NCBI GenBank assembly: GCA_023954035.1
Contig: JAMLIT010000010.1
Coordinates: 1-64,000 of the forward strand
Reading direction: 5' to 3'
DNA from: Burkholderiaceae bacterium
Lineage (GTDB): Bacteria > Pseudomonadota > Gammaproteobacteria > Burkholderiales > Burkholderiaceae_C
DNA: 64,000 bases
A program made the translations under genes and the position numbers. The stretch's first letter is position 1, and the number at the start of each line of letters is the position of its first letter. Below, one piece after another: positions 28,527-38,221 of this stretch. The notes beneath the pieces were generated by a model, which worked only from the letters and a program-made list of their open reading frames with translations, had not been told where the DNA came from and made no database searches.

Positions 28527-29492
28527 TCAGGTCAGCCGTTGGACGCCCGGCAGACTGCAGGCCACTACGGCATTGCGCAGCGCGGCGATCGCCTCGTACC
28601 GGGTGAAACTGCGCCGCCAGACCAGCACCACCCGCCGCGTCGGCGCAGGCGTGCCGTCGGGTTCTCGGATGGGCAGATAGCGAAGATGCGGGTCGTCCGC
28701 ATGCCGCCGCTGGGGGGCGTTGGCCAGCGCCGCTTCGGGCACGGCCAGGCGCGGCACAAGGGTCACGCCCATGCCGGCAGCCACCATGTGCTTGATGGTC
28801 TCCAGCGACGAGCCCTCGAATCGCCGGGCAATGCCATCGCCCTGGCTGGCGACGCGAGCGAACTCCGGGCACACCTGCAGCACATGATCGCGAAAACAAT
28901 GGCCCGCGCCCAGGAGCAACACCTGTTCCTTCTTGAGCTCTTCGGTGCTGACACATTTCTGCGCGGCCAGCGCATGCTTGCCGGGAATGGCAGCGAGAAA
29001 GGGTTCGTCATACAGCGCGGCTGTGGCCAGGCCCGCATCGGGAAACGGCTCGGCCAGGATCGCGCAGTCGATCTCGCCGGTGCGCAGCATGTCTAGCAGC
29101 CGCGCCGTGAAGTTTTCCTGCAACACCAGCGGCATCTGGGGCGTGTGCTTGATCACGCTGTGCACCAGTTCGGGCAGGAGGTACGGGCCAATGGTGTAAA
29201 TCACGCCCAGCGTGAGCGCCCCGGCCAGGGGATCTTTGCCACGGCGCGCCAGCTCCTTGATGGCGGCTGCCTGCTCCAGCACCACCTGCGCCTGGCGCAC
29301 GATTTCCTCGCCCAGCGGCGTCACCGACACGTCGCCGGCGCTGCGCTCGAAGAGCTTGAGTTCAAGCTCTTCTTCGAGTTTCTTCACCGCCACCGACAAG
29401 GTCGGCTGCGAAACATGGCAGGCCTCAGCCGCGCGCCCGAAATGGCGCTCGCGTGCCACAGCGACGATGTATTTGAGTTCGGTGAGGGTCAT
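28527..29492 (-). CDS. oxyR: Hydrogen-peroxide sensor OxyR, LysR family
   Basis: 321 aa. N-terminal winged helix-turn-helix (about 1-60; TELKYIVAVARERHFGRAAEACHVSQPTL read in part) and a substrate-binding-like sensor. The redox pair is present at C199 and C208 (GAGHCFRDHVLQVCPE), the same numbers as in E. coli OxyR. ATG 29492 is the family start. It lies 25 bp after recG and upstream of dps, a linkage known in Burkholderiales. Confidence 0.96.
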   Translation of the reverse strand: MTLTELKYIVAVARERHFGRAAEACHVSQPTLSVAVKKLEEELELKLFERSAGDVSVTPLGEEIVRQAQVVLEQAAAIKELARRGKDPLAGALTLGVIYTIGPYLLPELVHSVIKHTPQMPLVLQENFTARLLDMLRTGEIDCAILAEPFPDAGLATAALYDEPFLAAIPGKHALAAQKCVSTEELKKEQVLLLGAGHCFRDHVLQVCPEFARVASQGDGIARRFEGSSLETIKHMVAAGMGVTLVPRLAVPEAALANAPQRRHADDPHLRYLPIREPDGTPAPTRRVVLVWRRSFTRYEAIAALRNAVVACSLPGVQRLT

Positions 29493-29517
29493 GGCATGCC
29501 GGCAGTTCGCAATGGTC

Positions 29518-31614
29518 TCAGGCCTTGAGGTAATCCGATTTTCCGCCCAGCCAGCGCTCCAGGTGCTGCGCCGCCAGGTCGGGGTGGTGCTCCAGCATTT
29601 TCGGCGCTGTTTCGCGCGCCCAATCGAGCATTTGCGTGTCGGTGGCGAGGTCGGCAAAACGCAGGAGCGCATCGCCCGACTGGCGCGCCCCCAGAAACTC
29701 GCCTGGGCCACGGATTTCCAGGTCGCGCCGGGCAATTTCAAACCCGTCGCTGGTTTCTGCCATGGCGCGAAGACGCTCTTTCGCCGTCTCGCCGACGCGC
29801 CCGCTGTCGTTGGTGGCGTACAGCAGAACGCAGGCCGACGCCGCCGCGCCGCGCCCCACCCGGCCGCGCAACTGGTGCAGTTGCGAGAGACCAAAACGCT
29901 CGGCGTGCTCGATCACCATCAGCGAGGCATTGGGCACGTCCACACCCACCTCGATGACGGTGGTGCTGACCAGCACGCCCAAATGCCCTTCGGTGAACAA
30001 CTCCATCACGGCCTTTTTTTCCGCCACCGGCATGCGCGAGTGCAGCAGACCGACTGCCACGCCCGGCAGGGCTTGGCTGAGTTCGGCATGCACCGCCGTG
30101 GCGTTGGACAGGTCCAGCGCCTCGCTCTCTTCGATCAGCGGGCAGACCCAGTAGACCTGGCGGCCGGCGGCCACCTGGGTGGCAATGCGCGCGATGACTT
30201 CTTCCTTGCGGCTGTCGGCAATCAGCTTGGTGACCACCGGAGTGCGGCCGGGGGGCAGTTCGTCGATGACCGAGACATCCAGATCCGCGTAATAGCTCAT
30301 GGCCAGCGTGCGGGGGATGGGCGTCGCGCTCATCATCAGCATGTGCGGCTCCATGCCGTGCGCAGCGAGCTTTTGCCGCAGCGCCAGGCGCTGGAGCACG
30401 CCAAAGCGGTGCTGCTCGTCGACGACGGCCAGCGCCAGGCGCTCGAACGCCACCTGCTCCTGGATGACGGCGTGCGTGCCCACGACCAAGGCCGCCTCGC
30501 CGCTGGCTGCACGGACGAGCGCGGCGCTGCGCTCCTTTTTTTTCTGCCCGCCGACCAGCCAGGCGACGCTGCGGCCCCGCGCGGCCAGCAAAGGCTCGAG
30601 CCAAGCCACGAGCTTGGCAAAGTGCTGCGCTGCGAGGATTTCGGTCGGGGCCATCAGCGCGCACTGCCAGCCTGCGTCGATGGCGCGGGTGGCGGCCAGC
30701 GCCGCCACCACGGTCTTGCCCGAGCCCACGTCGCCCTGCAGCAGGCGGTGCATGGGCTGTGGGCGCGCCAGGTCGGCGTTGATTTCCCGCGCCACCCGCT
30801 GCTGCGCGGCGGTCAGCGCAAAGGGCAAAACGGCCAGCAGTTGGGCGCCAAGCGCCCCTGGCCCCGGCACCGCGGCCAGCACCGGGGCGCGCAACCGGCT
30901 GCGCTCGCGCCGCGCCTGGAACTGCGAGAGTTGCTGGGCCAGCAGTTCCTCGGCCTTGAGGCGTTGCCAGGCCGGGTGGCTGTGGTCCTGCAAGGTGCAG
31001 AGCGCTACCTCGGGCGCAGGCCGGTGCAAAAATGTGAGCGCTTCGCGCAGACCCATAAAGCGCTGGAGGCCAATATGGTTTGAAACCCGGCTGGCGATGG
31101 GCGCCAGCGGCGGCGGTACGGTTTCGGGCAGGTCTGCCCGCGCCAGTGCGCCTGCGATCAGGCGGCGCAGCAGCGGCTGGGGAAGGCCCGAGACCGTCGG
31201 GTACACCGGCGTCAGCGCCGTGGGAAGTTCGCCGCCGGCAGCACGACATACGGGGTGCAGCATCTGCCGACCCCAGAAGCCGCCACGCACCTCGCCGCGA
31301 ATGCGCAGTCGCGCGCCCACTGCCAGGGCCTTCTGCTGCGAAGGATAGAAGCTGAAGAAGCGCAGCGTGCAGGCACCCGACGCGTCCTCGACCTGCACCA
31401 CGAGCTGGCGGCGCGGGCGCAGCTGCACCTCGCAACTGCGCACCGTGGCCTCGATCTGCGCCAGCTCGCCGTCGCGCACGCTGGCGATCGGCGTGATGCG
31501 GGTTTCGTCCTCGTAGCGCAACGGCAAATGCAGCGCCAGATCGATGTCGCGCAAAAGGCCCAGCTTGGCGAGGGCTTTCTGTATTGCGGGAGCCAGGGGG
31601 CGAGGCGCGGGCAT
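29518..31614 (-). CDS. recG: ATP-dependent DNA helicase RecG
   Basis: Branch-migrates Holliday junctions and regresses stalled replication forks. 698 aa (E. coli 693). N-terminal wedge/OB domain, then helicase motifs: Walker A GDVGSGKT, Walker B-box DEQHRFG, SATPIPRTLA, and the C-terminal half with QLRGRVGRG. The open frame extends much further upstream; MPAPRPLAPAIQKALAKLG is the likely start. First gene of a recG-oxyR-dps run. Confidence 0.96.
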   Translation of the reverse strand: MPAPRPLAPAIQKALAKLGLLRDIDLALHLPLRYEDETRITPIASVRDGELAQIEATVRSCEVQLRPRRQLVVQVEDASGACTLRFFSFYPSQQKALAVGARLRIRGEVRGGFWGRQMLHPVCRAAGGELPTALTPVYPTVSGLPQPLLRRLIAGALARADLPETVPPPLAPIASRVSNHIGLQRFMGLREALTFLHRPAPEVALCTLQDHSHPAWQRLKAEELLAQQLSQFQARRERSRLRAPVLAAVPGPGALGAQLLAVLPFALTAAQQRVAREINADLARPQPMHRLLQGDVGSGKTVVAALAATRAIDAGWQCALMAPTEILAAQHFAKLVAWLEPLLAARGRSVAWLVGGQKKKERSAALVRAASGEAALVVGTHAVIQEQVAFERLALAVVDEQHRFGVLQRLALRQKLAAHGMEPHMLMMSATPIPRTLAMSYYADLDVSVIDELPPGRTPVVTKLIADSRKEEVIARIATQVAAGRQVYWVCPLIEESEALDLSNATAVHAELSQALPGVAVGLLHSRMPVAEKKAVMELFTEGHLGVLVSTTVIEVGVDVPNASLMVIEHAERFGLSQLHQLRGRVGRGAAASACVLLYATNDSGRVGETAKERLRAMAETSDGFEIARRDLEIRGPGEFLGARQSGDALLRFADLATDTQMLDWARETAPKMLEHHPDLAAQHLERWLGGKSDYLKA

Positions 31615-31752
31615 GGTCAAAAAAGGGCGGCAGCGGTAGCGCAGGAAGACGGACCCACAGCATAGACGGGCGCCCGGCCTGGCCGACCTGGCAGCGCCCT
31701 GAGCGGGACTAAAATTCAAGGTCCTCTTTTCTTTACTCTGTCCCTCGCGGCC

Positions 31753-33045
31753 ATGCTCAAGCGCATACAAGTGCAGGATCTCGCGCTCGGCATGTTCGTG
31801 CAGGAATTTTGTGGCTCCTGGATGGACCACCCCTTCTGGCGCAGCAAGTTTCTGCTGGAAGAGCCGTCCGACCTGGCCCGCATCCGCGCCACGGCCATCA
31901 CCGAACTGTGGATCGACACCGCACGCGGGCGCGACGTCGCCGCGGGCGCAGTGACCCAGACGCGGGAGGAGGTGCACGCGCGCATCGACACCGATTTCAG
32001 CGACCTGGCTGCCATGCATGCGATGGAGACTGCGGGCGCGAGCGCTGTGCGCCCGCCAGCCACGCCGGCGCCGAGGCGCCGCGACAGCGCCAGCATGCAA
32101 AGCGAGCTGCGCGAGGCCGCGTCGATCTGCATGCAGGCCAAGGAGGCCGTCATCTCCATGTTCACCGAGGCGCGCATGGGCCGCGCCGTCGATGCCGGCC
32201 AGGCGCAGGAACTGGTCCAGGAAATCAGCGATTCCGTGGCCCGCAACCCCGGGGCGCTCATCAGCCTGGCGCGGCTGAAAACCGCCGACGACTACACCTA
32301 CATGCATTCCGTGGCCGTGTGCGCGCTGATGGTGTCGCTGGCGCGCCAGCTGGGCCTTTCCGACGCGCACACCCGCAGCGCGGGGCTGGCCGGCCTGCTG
32401 CACGACCTGGGCAAGGCGGCGGTTCCGCTGGAAGTGCTGAACAAGCCCGGCAAGCTCACGGACGAGGAATTCGAGGTGGTGCGCGGCCACCCTGTGGCCG
32501 GCTACCAGATGCTCAAGGAAGCCGCCCAGGTCAGCGCGCCCGTGCTCGATGCCTGCCTGCACCACCACGAAAAGATCGACGGCACCGGCTACCCTGACCG
32601 CCTGGCGGGCGACCAGATCAGCCTCATCGCGCGCATGGCCGCGGTCTGCGACGTGTACGACGCAGTCACCTCCGATCGCCCCTACAAGCGCGGCTGGGAC
32701 CCCTCCGAATCGCTGCGGCGCATGGCCGAATGGACCGGCGGCCATTTCGACCCGCGCGTGTTCCAGGCCTTTGTCAAAAGCATTGGCATCTACCCGGTCG
32801 GCTCGCTGGTGCGCCTGGCGTCCGGGCGGCTGGGGGTGGTGACCGAGCAAGGCCAGAAATCGCTGGTCACGCCGCGCGTGAAGGTTTTTTTCTCCACCCG
32901 CTCGAACTTGCGAATTCCCCCGGAGGAGATCGATCTCGCCGCCCCCAGCTGCAGCGACCGCATAGCCGCGCGCGAAGACCCGGCCAAATGGAATTTCCCG
33001 GACCTGCATTCCATGTGGACCGGCGTCGCCGGCCAGCCCTGGTAG
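31753..33045 (+). CDS. HD-GYP domain cyclic-di-GMP phosphodiesterase
   Basis: 430 aa, cytosolic. An N-terminal DUF3391-type domain (about 1-130) precedes an HD-GYP domain with HDLGKA (H217, D218), GHPVAGYQ and HHEKIDGTGYP (about 269-279). HD-GYP enzymes hydrolyse c-di-GMP to pGpG/GMP. It faces two cyclases, so the locus carries both arms of c-di-GMP turnover. Transcription is divergent from recG; TAAAAT about 35 bp before ATG may be a -10. Confidence 0.93.
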   Translation: MLKRIQVQDLALGMFVQEFCGSWMDHPFWRSKFLLEEPSDLARIRATAITELWIDTARGRDVAAGAVTQTREEVHARIDTDFSDLAAMHAMETAGASAVRPPATPAPRRRDSASMQSELREAASICMQAKEAVISMFTEARMGRAVDAGQAQELVQEISDSVARNPGALISLARLKTADDYTYMHSVAVCALMVSLARQLGLSDAHTRSAGLAGLLHDLGKAAVPLEVLNKPGKLTDEEFEVVRGHPVAGYQMLKEAAQVSAPVLDACLHHHEKIDGTGYPDRLAGDQISLIARMAAVCDVYDAVTSDRPYKRGWDPSESLRRMAEWTGGHFDPRVFQAFVKSIGIYPVGSLVRLASGRLGVVTEQGQKSLVTPRVKVFFSTRSNLRIPPEEIDLAAPSCSDRIAAREDPAKWNFPDLHSMWTGVAGQPW

Positions 33046-33238
33046 AGCCGCCTTACCCGCATGTCCGCCGTTGCCACGCTCAGACCGAACCGGGCATGGG
33101 ATCTGTCGGTGCGCACGGCCCGGTGCAAAGCCGCGCACAAGCTGTGCGCTGCCACAGCGTGCTGCGCCATCCTGCCCGGATGCGGTGCTGCGCCTGCGCG
33201 ACCAGGTGCAGGTCACGGCACGGGCTGGGCCCGCACCC

Positions 33239-34357
33239 TCAGCCCGCCACCCACCGATTGCGTCCAGTGGCCTTGGCCTGGTATAGCGCGGCGTCGGCCT
33301 GGGCCAGCAACTGCACTGCGGCGTCCTTGTCCACCTGCTGGTGCGCGCTGGCGCCGACACTCACTGTGACATGCGGAGCCACGTCTGAGCCCCTGTGCGG
33401 CAACGCAAGCGCCGCCACCTGCGCCACCACGCGAGCGGCGACCACAGCGGCGCCCGCAGCATCGGTGTCGTACAAGATCACCACGAATTCTTCGCCACCA
33501 TAGCGTGCCAGCAGGTCCGTGCTGCGCGGCAGGGCCTGCGCCACAGCACGCGCCACGGCCTGCAAGCAGCCGTCTCCGGCCGGGTGGCCATAGCTGTCGT
33601 TGTAACGCTTGAAATGGTCCACGTCGATGATCAGCAACCCCAGTGGCTGGGCGCGGCGCTGGGCGCTGGCGCAAGCGTCGACGATGCGCACATCAAAGCA
33701 ACCCCGGTTGGCGATTTTTAGCAAGGCGTCGGTGCTGGCGTAGGCTTCCAGACGGGCGTTGGCGTGCGCCAGTTCGCACGTGCGCTCGGCGACGCGCTCT
33801 TCCAGCAAGGCGTTGGAGCGCGCCAGTTCGGCGTTCTGCACCGTCAGCACGTGGTAGAGCCTGCCCACCATGCCGATGAGTGCCTGGGTTCCCTGGTCAT
33901 GCAACTGGGCTTCCCGTGCGTACGCCTGCTCGGCCGTCAATCCCTGCGCCATGCTCTGCATCTGCCGTGCCATGGCCTGGTCGATACCCAAGATGTGCAT
34001 GCCCAGCCAATAGGCCAGAAACCCGACAAAGGACTGCGCGGGCTGCTGAAGTGCCGAGCGCGCGCTCCACATGGTGGCTACCTGCTCGGCAAACTGCCTG
34101 TGCAGTGCGCTGTGGGTCTTGACATGGCGCGCGTCCAGGCCGCGCTCGCGCATCAGCTGCTCTTCCTCGGCAAAGTGGTAGAGCGTGTAGCACAGCATGT
34201 GCTCGTACGCCTGGCCCAGCGCTTGGTCGTCGCCGGTCGCATTGCTGTACTGAAGTGCGTCGCTGAGTGCATTGAAGGATGCGATCAGCGTCTGGTGTTG
34301 ATCGTCTACGTCCACCAGGCCCGTGATGAAGTTTTCATCCCACACAAAGGTATCCAT
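33239..34357 (-). CDS. Bacteriohemerythrin-GGDEF diguanylate cyclase, all iron ligands present
   Basis: 372 aa. The N-terminal hemerythrin domain (about 1-135) has all seven diiron ligands in family spacing: H21, H61, E65, H82, H86, H121, D126. A coiled coil (about 170-205) leads to a GGDEF domain with active site RYGGEEF and DVDHFKRYND. Likely role: c-di-GMP synthesis controlled by oxygen or redox state at the diiron site. Start ATG 34357; upstream extension rejected. It is paralogous to the gene at 34468-35616. Confidence 0.93.
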   Translation of the reverse strand: MDTFVWDENFITGLVDVDDQHQTLIASFNALSDALQYSNATGDDQALGQAYEHMLCYTLYHFAEEEQLMRERGLDARHVKTHSALHRQFAEQVATMWSARSALQQPAQSFVGFLAYWLGMHILGIDQAMARQMQSMAQGLTAEQAYAREAQLHDQGTQALIGMVGRLYHVLTVQNAELARSNALLEERVAERTCELAHANARLEAYASTDALLKIANRGCFDVRIVDACASAQRRAQPLGLLIIDVDHFKRYNDSYGHPAGDGCLQAVARAVAQALPRSTDLLARYGGEEFVVILYDTDAAGAAVVAARVVAQVAALALPHRGSDVAPHVTVSVGASAHQQVDKDAAVQLLAQADAALYQAKATGRNRWVAG

Positions 34358-34467
34358 GGGCAGCCTCTCCCCCGGGTGTCTCTTAGAGTTGCGCGCAGCA
34401 TAGCGCTGCAGCTGGTGCGCGCAAGGGGCTTGCGTCAATCGGCCTTCACAGCTCTCCGATCGGCCAT

Positions 34468-35616
34468 TCAGTGTGGCGCTAGTACCCAGCGGTTGCGTCC
34501 ACCGGCCTTGGCCTCGTACAGGGCGGCGTCGGCCTCCTCGACCAGGCTGGCGCTGCCGAACTTTTGCGGCGGCACCTGCGCGGCCGCGCCCACGCTGACG
34601 CTCACGTGCGGCGACACCTGGGATGCGCCGTGGACCAGCGCCAGCGCAGCCACGTTGGCCACTACGCGGGCTGCCACGGTGGCCGCACCTTCGGCGTCGG
34701 TGTCGGGCAGGATGACCGCCAGCTCCTCGCCGCCGTAGCGCGCCACGAGGTCGGTGCTGCGCGTCATCGTTTGCTGCACGGCGCGCGCCACCGCCTGCAG
34801 GCACCGATCGCCCTCGGGGTGACCGTGGCAGTCGTTGAACTGCTTGAAATGATCGACGTCGATCATCAACAACGCCAAGGGTTGCTCGCGCCGGAACGCC
34901 GCTGCGCAGGCCTGCGCCAGGCGTTCGTCGAAATAGTTTCTGTTGGCAATGCCCAGCAAGCCATCGGTGCGCGAAAACGCCTCCAGCATGCGGTTGGCAT
35001 GCTGCAGCTCCTCATTGGTCTGCGCCAGCTGCTGGGTCCGCTGGGCAACCCGTTCTTCAAGCAGGCGATTGGCGTTGATCAGCCCGGCGTTTTGCTGCGC
35101 CAGCACGTGGTAGAGGCGATCGATCAACTTGAGCAGGGCCTGCGTGCTGTTGCTCTCCGTGGCCTGGTGCTCCTTGTTCCAGGCCTGCTCGGGCGTGGCG
35201 CCAGCGGCCACGGCCACGATTTGCCGCGCCAACGCCTGGTCGGTTCCCAGAATATGCAGCCCCAGCCAGGAGGTAAGAAACCCGATGATGGACTCGGCCG
35301 TGTCGGGCATGGAATGGCGCGCCGACCAGATGTCGTTGATCTGCCGGACAAACTGCGCGTGCTGCGCCTCCTGCAGCGCAATGTGGCGCGGGTCGATACC
35401 GACACCGCGCATCAGCGCCTCCTCGTCGCGAAAGTGGTATTCGGTGTAGGCCACCAGCCGCGCGAAGGTGTCGTTCAGCAAGGCCTCGCGGTTGTGCAGG
35501 TCGGTGCTTTGGAACGTCTCGCTCAGCTCGTTGAACAGGTCTACCAGCGCGTGATGCTGATCGTCCACGTCTTCCAGACCGGTAATGAAATTCTGGTCCC
35601 AGACAAAGGCTTCCAT
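34468..35616 (-). CDS. Bacteriohemerythrin-GGDEF diguanylate cyclase, one iron ligand replaced
   Basis: 382 aa, aligned without gaps to its downstream neighbour over the first 126 residues. Ligands H21, H61, E65, H86, H121 and D126 are kept, but position 82 is Gln (ALQEAQH) instead of His. A coiled coil precedes a GGDEF domain with GGEEL (not GGEEF) and DVDHFKQFND. Iron binding or oxygen response may differ from the paralogue. It lies 110 bp upstream of it in the same direction. Confidence 0.93.
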   Translation of the reverse strand: MEAFVWDQNFITGLEDVDDQHHALVDLFNELSETFQSTDLHNREALLNDTFARLVAYTEYHFRDEEALMRGVGIDPRHIALQEAQHAQFVRQINDIWSARHSMPDTAESIIGFLTSWLGLHILGTDQALARQIVAVAAGATPEQAWNKEHQATESNSTQALLKLIDRLYHVLAQQNAGLINANRLLEERVAQRTQQLAQTNEELQHANRMLEAFSRTDGLLGIANRNYFDERLAQACAAAFRREQPLALLMIDVDHFKQFNDCHGHPEGDRCLQAVARAVQQTMTRSTDLVARYGGEELAVILPDTDAEGAATVAARVVANVAALALVHGASQVSPHVSVSVGAAAQVPPQKFGSASLVEEADAALYEAKAGGRNRWVLAPH

Positions 35617-35748
35617 GGGCGGCGTCCTTGAAGAATCTTGAGCAAGACAAGCTTACGCGCACATGCCGGCGCCGGGTTTGACACAATCGCGCCCTTTTCT
35701 CCTGATTTTCCCGATTTTTCGAACGCGGGCCTGTTCTGCCCCTGCCCT

Positions 35749-36867
35749 ATGACCGCATCCTCGCCTGCTGGCACCGCGCCTGCCTTCACCCTCAGCGACT
35801 TCGATTTTGATCTGCCGCCCGAGCGCATCGCGCAGCACCCCAGCGCCGAACGCAGCGCCTCGCGCCTGCTCGATGGTCGCAGCCTGCCTCCGGCGGACCG
35901 CATCTTCCGCGCATTGCCCGGCCTGCTGCAGGCAGGCGACCTGCTGGTTTTCAACGACACCCGGGTCGTCAAGGCGCGCCTCTTTGGCGAAAAGCCCAGT
36001 GGCGGCAGGCTGGAATTGCTGATCGAGCGCGTGCTCACCGGCAACGAGGTGGTGGCCCACATGAAGGTCAGCAAAAAGCCGCCGGTCGGCGCACGCATCC
36101 ACCTGGCCGGTGGCCTGGCGGCCGGCGGCTTCGACGCCACCTTGCTCGCCCGCTGGCCAGACACGAGCGGCCCGCTGTTTCGCTTTGCCCTGCAAGGCCC
36201 GGCGGACGAGAGCGCCTGGGAGTTGATGGAGCGCTGCGGCCACCTGCCGCTGCCGCCCTACATTGCGCGCAACCAGGCCAGCGGCAACGACCCCGACGCC
36301 GCCGAGGACGCCGAGCGCTACCAGACAGTGTTTGCCCGCGCACCCGGCGCCGTGGCCGCCCCCACCGCCGCCCTGCATTTTGACGAGGCGGTGCTGGCCG
36401 ACCTGGCCCGGCGCGGCATCGAGCGCGCCAGCGTGACGCTGCATGTCGGCGCCGGCACCTTCCAGCCCGTCAAGACCGAAAACCTGGCCGAGCACCAGAT
36501 GCACAGCGAGTGGTACGAGGTGCCCCTGGCCACCCTGGCAGCCCTGGAGCGCTGCCGCCAGCGCGGCGGCCGCGTGGTGGCCGTGGGCACGACGACGGTG
36601 CGCACGCTCGAATCCTGGGCGCGCTCGGGGTTGGCCACGGGCGACACCAATATCTTCATCACGCCGGGATTCGCGTTCCAGGTCGTGGACCTGCTGGTCA
36701 CCAACTTCCATCTGCCCAAAAGCACGCTGATGATGCTGGTGAGCGCCTTTGCGGGGTACGACCGGGTGATGGCGCTGTACCGCCATGCGATTGCACAGGA
36801 GTACCGGTTTTTCAGCTACGGCGATGCGATGCTGCTGGAGCGCGCCGCGCCCACGGCCCGCCTGTAG
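35749..36867 (+). CDS. queA: S-adenosylmethionine:tRNA ribosyltransferase-isomerase
   Basis: Transfers and isomerises the ribosyl moiety of SAM to 7-aminomethyl-7-deazaguanine in tRNA, giving epoxyqueuosine. 372 aa. Family segments: [60 protein letters not shown] and [20 protein letters not shown] 35749 is chosen because the upstream extension overlaps the promoter side of the divergent cyclase gene. Confidence 0.97.
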   Translation: MTASSPAGTAPAFTLSDFDFDLPPERIAQHPSAERSASRLLDGRSLPPADRIFRALPGLLQAGDLLVFNDTRVVKARLFGEKPSGGRLELLIERVLTGNEVVAHMKVSKKPPVGARIHLAGGLAAGGFDATLLARWPDTSGPLFRFALQGPADESAWELMERCGHLPLPPYIARNQASGNDPDAAEDAERYQTVFARAPGAVAAPTAALHFDEAVLADLARRGIERASVTLHVGAGTFQPVKTENLAEHQMHSEWYEVPLATLAALERCRQRGGRVVAVGTTTVRTLESWARSGLATGDTNIFITPGFAFQVVDLLVTNFHLPKSTLMMLVSAFAGYDRVMALYRHAIAQEYRFFSYGDAMLLERAAPTARL

Positions 36868-36920
36868 CGGCATTGCGCGCTCAGCGATTGACCCCGAATG
36901 GACGCTCAGGGCCGCATTTT

Positions 36921-36976
36921 TACTATCAAAAAAATAGCTGCCAGCGCTTATTTATAAAGCGCCAGCAGCCTTTTTT
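36921..36976. terminator. Bidirectional terminator made from interspersed repeat copy b (queA/trpB)
   Basis: Between convergent queA and trpB. Stem: GCTGC...GCAGC outer and GCGCTT/AAGCGC inner (36937-36969, two mismatches). On the + strand it is followed by six T (36971-36976); on the - strand by seven T (complement of A 36928-36934). This is a good intrinsic terminator in both directions and matches the repeat family at 20404 and 41578. Confidence 0.75.
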
Positions 36977-36985
36977 GCCTAAAGT

Positions 36986-38185
36986 CTACAACCCCAGGTG
37001 CTGCGCCACGAAATCGGCGTCCTTGTCGCCCCGGCCTGAGAGGTTGACCAGAATGTTCTTCTCTGGGGGCAGAGTCTTCGCCAGCTTCATGGCGTAGGCC
37101 AGCGCATGCGCGCTCTCCAGCGCCGGGATGATCCCTTCGGTGCGCGAGAGCGTCATGAAGGCATCGAGGCACTCGTCGTCCGTCACCGACTCATACTGCA
37201 CGCGGCCTACGTCCTTGAGGTAGCAGTGCTGCGGGCCGACGCCAGGGTAGTCCAGGCCCGAGGCAATCGAGTACACCGGCAGCGGCTCGCCCTTGTCATC
37301 CTGCAGGTTGTAGCAAATGAAGCCGTGGATGGCGCCCTTGACGCCGAGCGTCATGGTGGCGGCGTGGTCGGGGGTATCGAGGCCGCGACCGGCAGGCTCG
37401 ACACCCACGAGCTGCACATCGGCATCGGGCAGGAATTCCGTGAAGATGCCCATGGCGTTCGAGCCGCCGCCCACGCAGGCCGTCACCACATCGGGCAGGC
37501 GCTGGTGCTCTGCCAGAAACTGCGCCCGCGCCTCGCGCCCGACGATGCTCTGGAAGTCGCGCACCATTTTTGGAAACGGGTGCGGGCCCACGACCGAGCC
37601 GATGGCATAGAAGAAATTGACCGGATCTTTCATGTACTCCTCAAACGCGCTGTCGACTGCGTCCTTGAGGGTGCGCGTGCCGCGCGTGACCGGCACCAGC
37701 CTGGCGCCCAGAATTTTCATCTTGGTGACGTTGGGGTGCTCCTTGGCAATGTCGATCTCGCCCATGTGGATTTCGCACTCGATGCCCACCAGCGCGCAGG
37801 CCGACGCCAGCGCCACGCCGTGCTGGCCCGCCCCGGTTTCGGCCAGCACCTTGGTCTTGCCCATGTGCTTGGCCAGCAGCGCCTCGCCCAGGCAGTGGTT
37901 GATCTTGTGCGCGCCGGTGTGGTTGAGGTCTTCGCGCTTCAAGTGGATGTGCGCGCCGCCCTGGCGATCGGACAGGCGCCGGGCATAAAAGATCGGGCTC
38001 GGCCGGCCGACGTAATGCGCGTACAGGTCGGTCAGCTCGTCCTGGAAGGCTGCGGTCTTGCGGACCTCCTCGTAGGCGTCATTGATGCCGTCCATCACGG
38101 CCTTGAGTTCAGGCGGGAGGATCTGCCCTCCGTATTCGCCAAAGTAGCCCTGCTGGTCGGGCATTTCCAGAAACTGCTGTGCCAT
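36986..38185 (-). CDS. trpB: Tryptophan synthase beta chain
   Basis: PLP enzyme that condenses indole with serine. 399 aa, classical TrpB1 size. [17 protein letters not shown] holds the Schiff-base lysine; [10 protein letters not shown] contains the catalytic glutamate; the phosphate loop GGGSNAMG and [17 protein letters not shown] are intact. ATG 38185 has AAGGAGG at good spacing, preferred over the first in-frame codon. It lies 36 bp after ung. No trpA or trpF neighbour. Confidence 0.96.
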   Translation of the reverse strand: MAQQFLEMPDQQGYFGEYGGQILPPELKAVMDGINDAYEEVRKTAAFQDELTDLYAHYVGRPSPIFYARRLSDRQGGAHIHLKREDLNHTGAHKINHCLGEALLAKHMGKTKVLAETGAGQHGVALASACALVGIECEIHMGEIDIAKEHPNVTKMKILGARLVPVTRGTRTLKDAVDSAFEEYMKDPVNFFYAIGSVVGPHPFPKMVRDFQSIVGREARAQFLAEHQRLPDVVTACVGGGSNAMGIFTEFLPDADVQLVGVEPAGRGLDTPDHAATMTLGVKGAIHGFICYNLQDDKGEPLPVYSIASGLDYPGVGPQHCYLKDVGRVQYESVTDDECLDAFMTLSRTEGIIPALESAHALAYAMKLAKTLPPEKNILVNLSGRGDKDADFVAQHLGL

Positions 38186-38221
38186 GCGCTGTCCCTCCTT
38201 GTGATGAAAAACCGCCAAATC

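Noticed and set aside
33046-33238. Short ORFs between the HD-GYP gene and the first cyclase
   Set aside because: No Shine-Dalgarno, no familiar composition, and they run into the opposite cyclase gene; regarded as intergenic.
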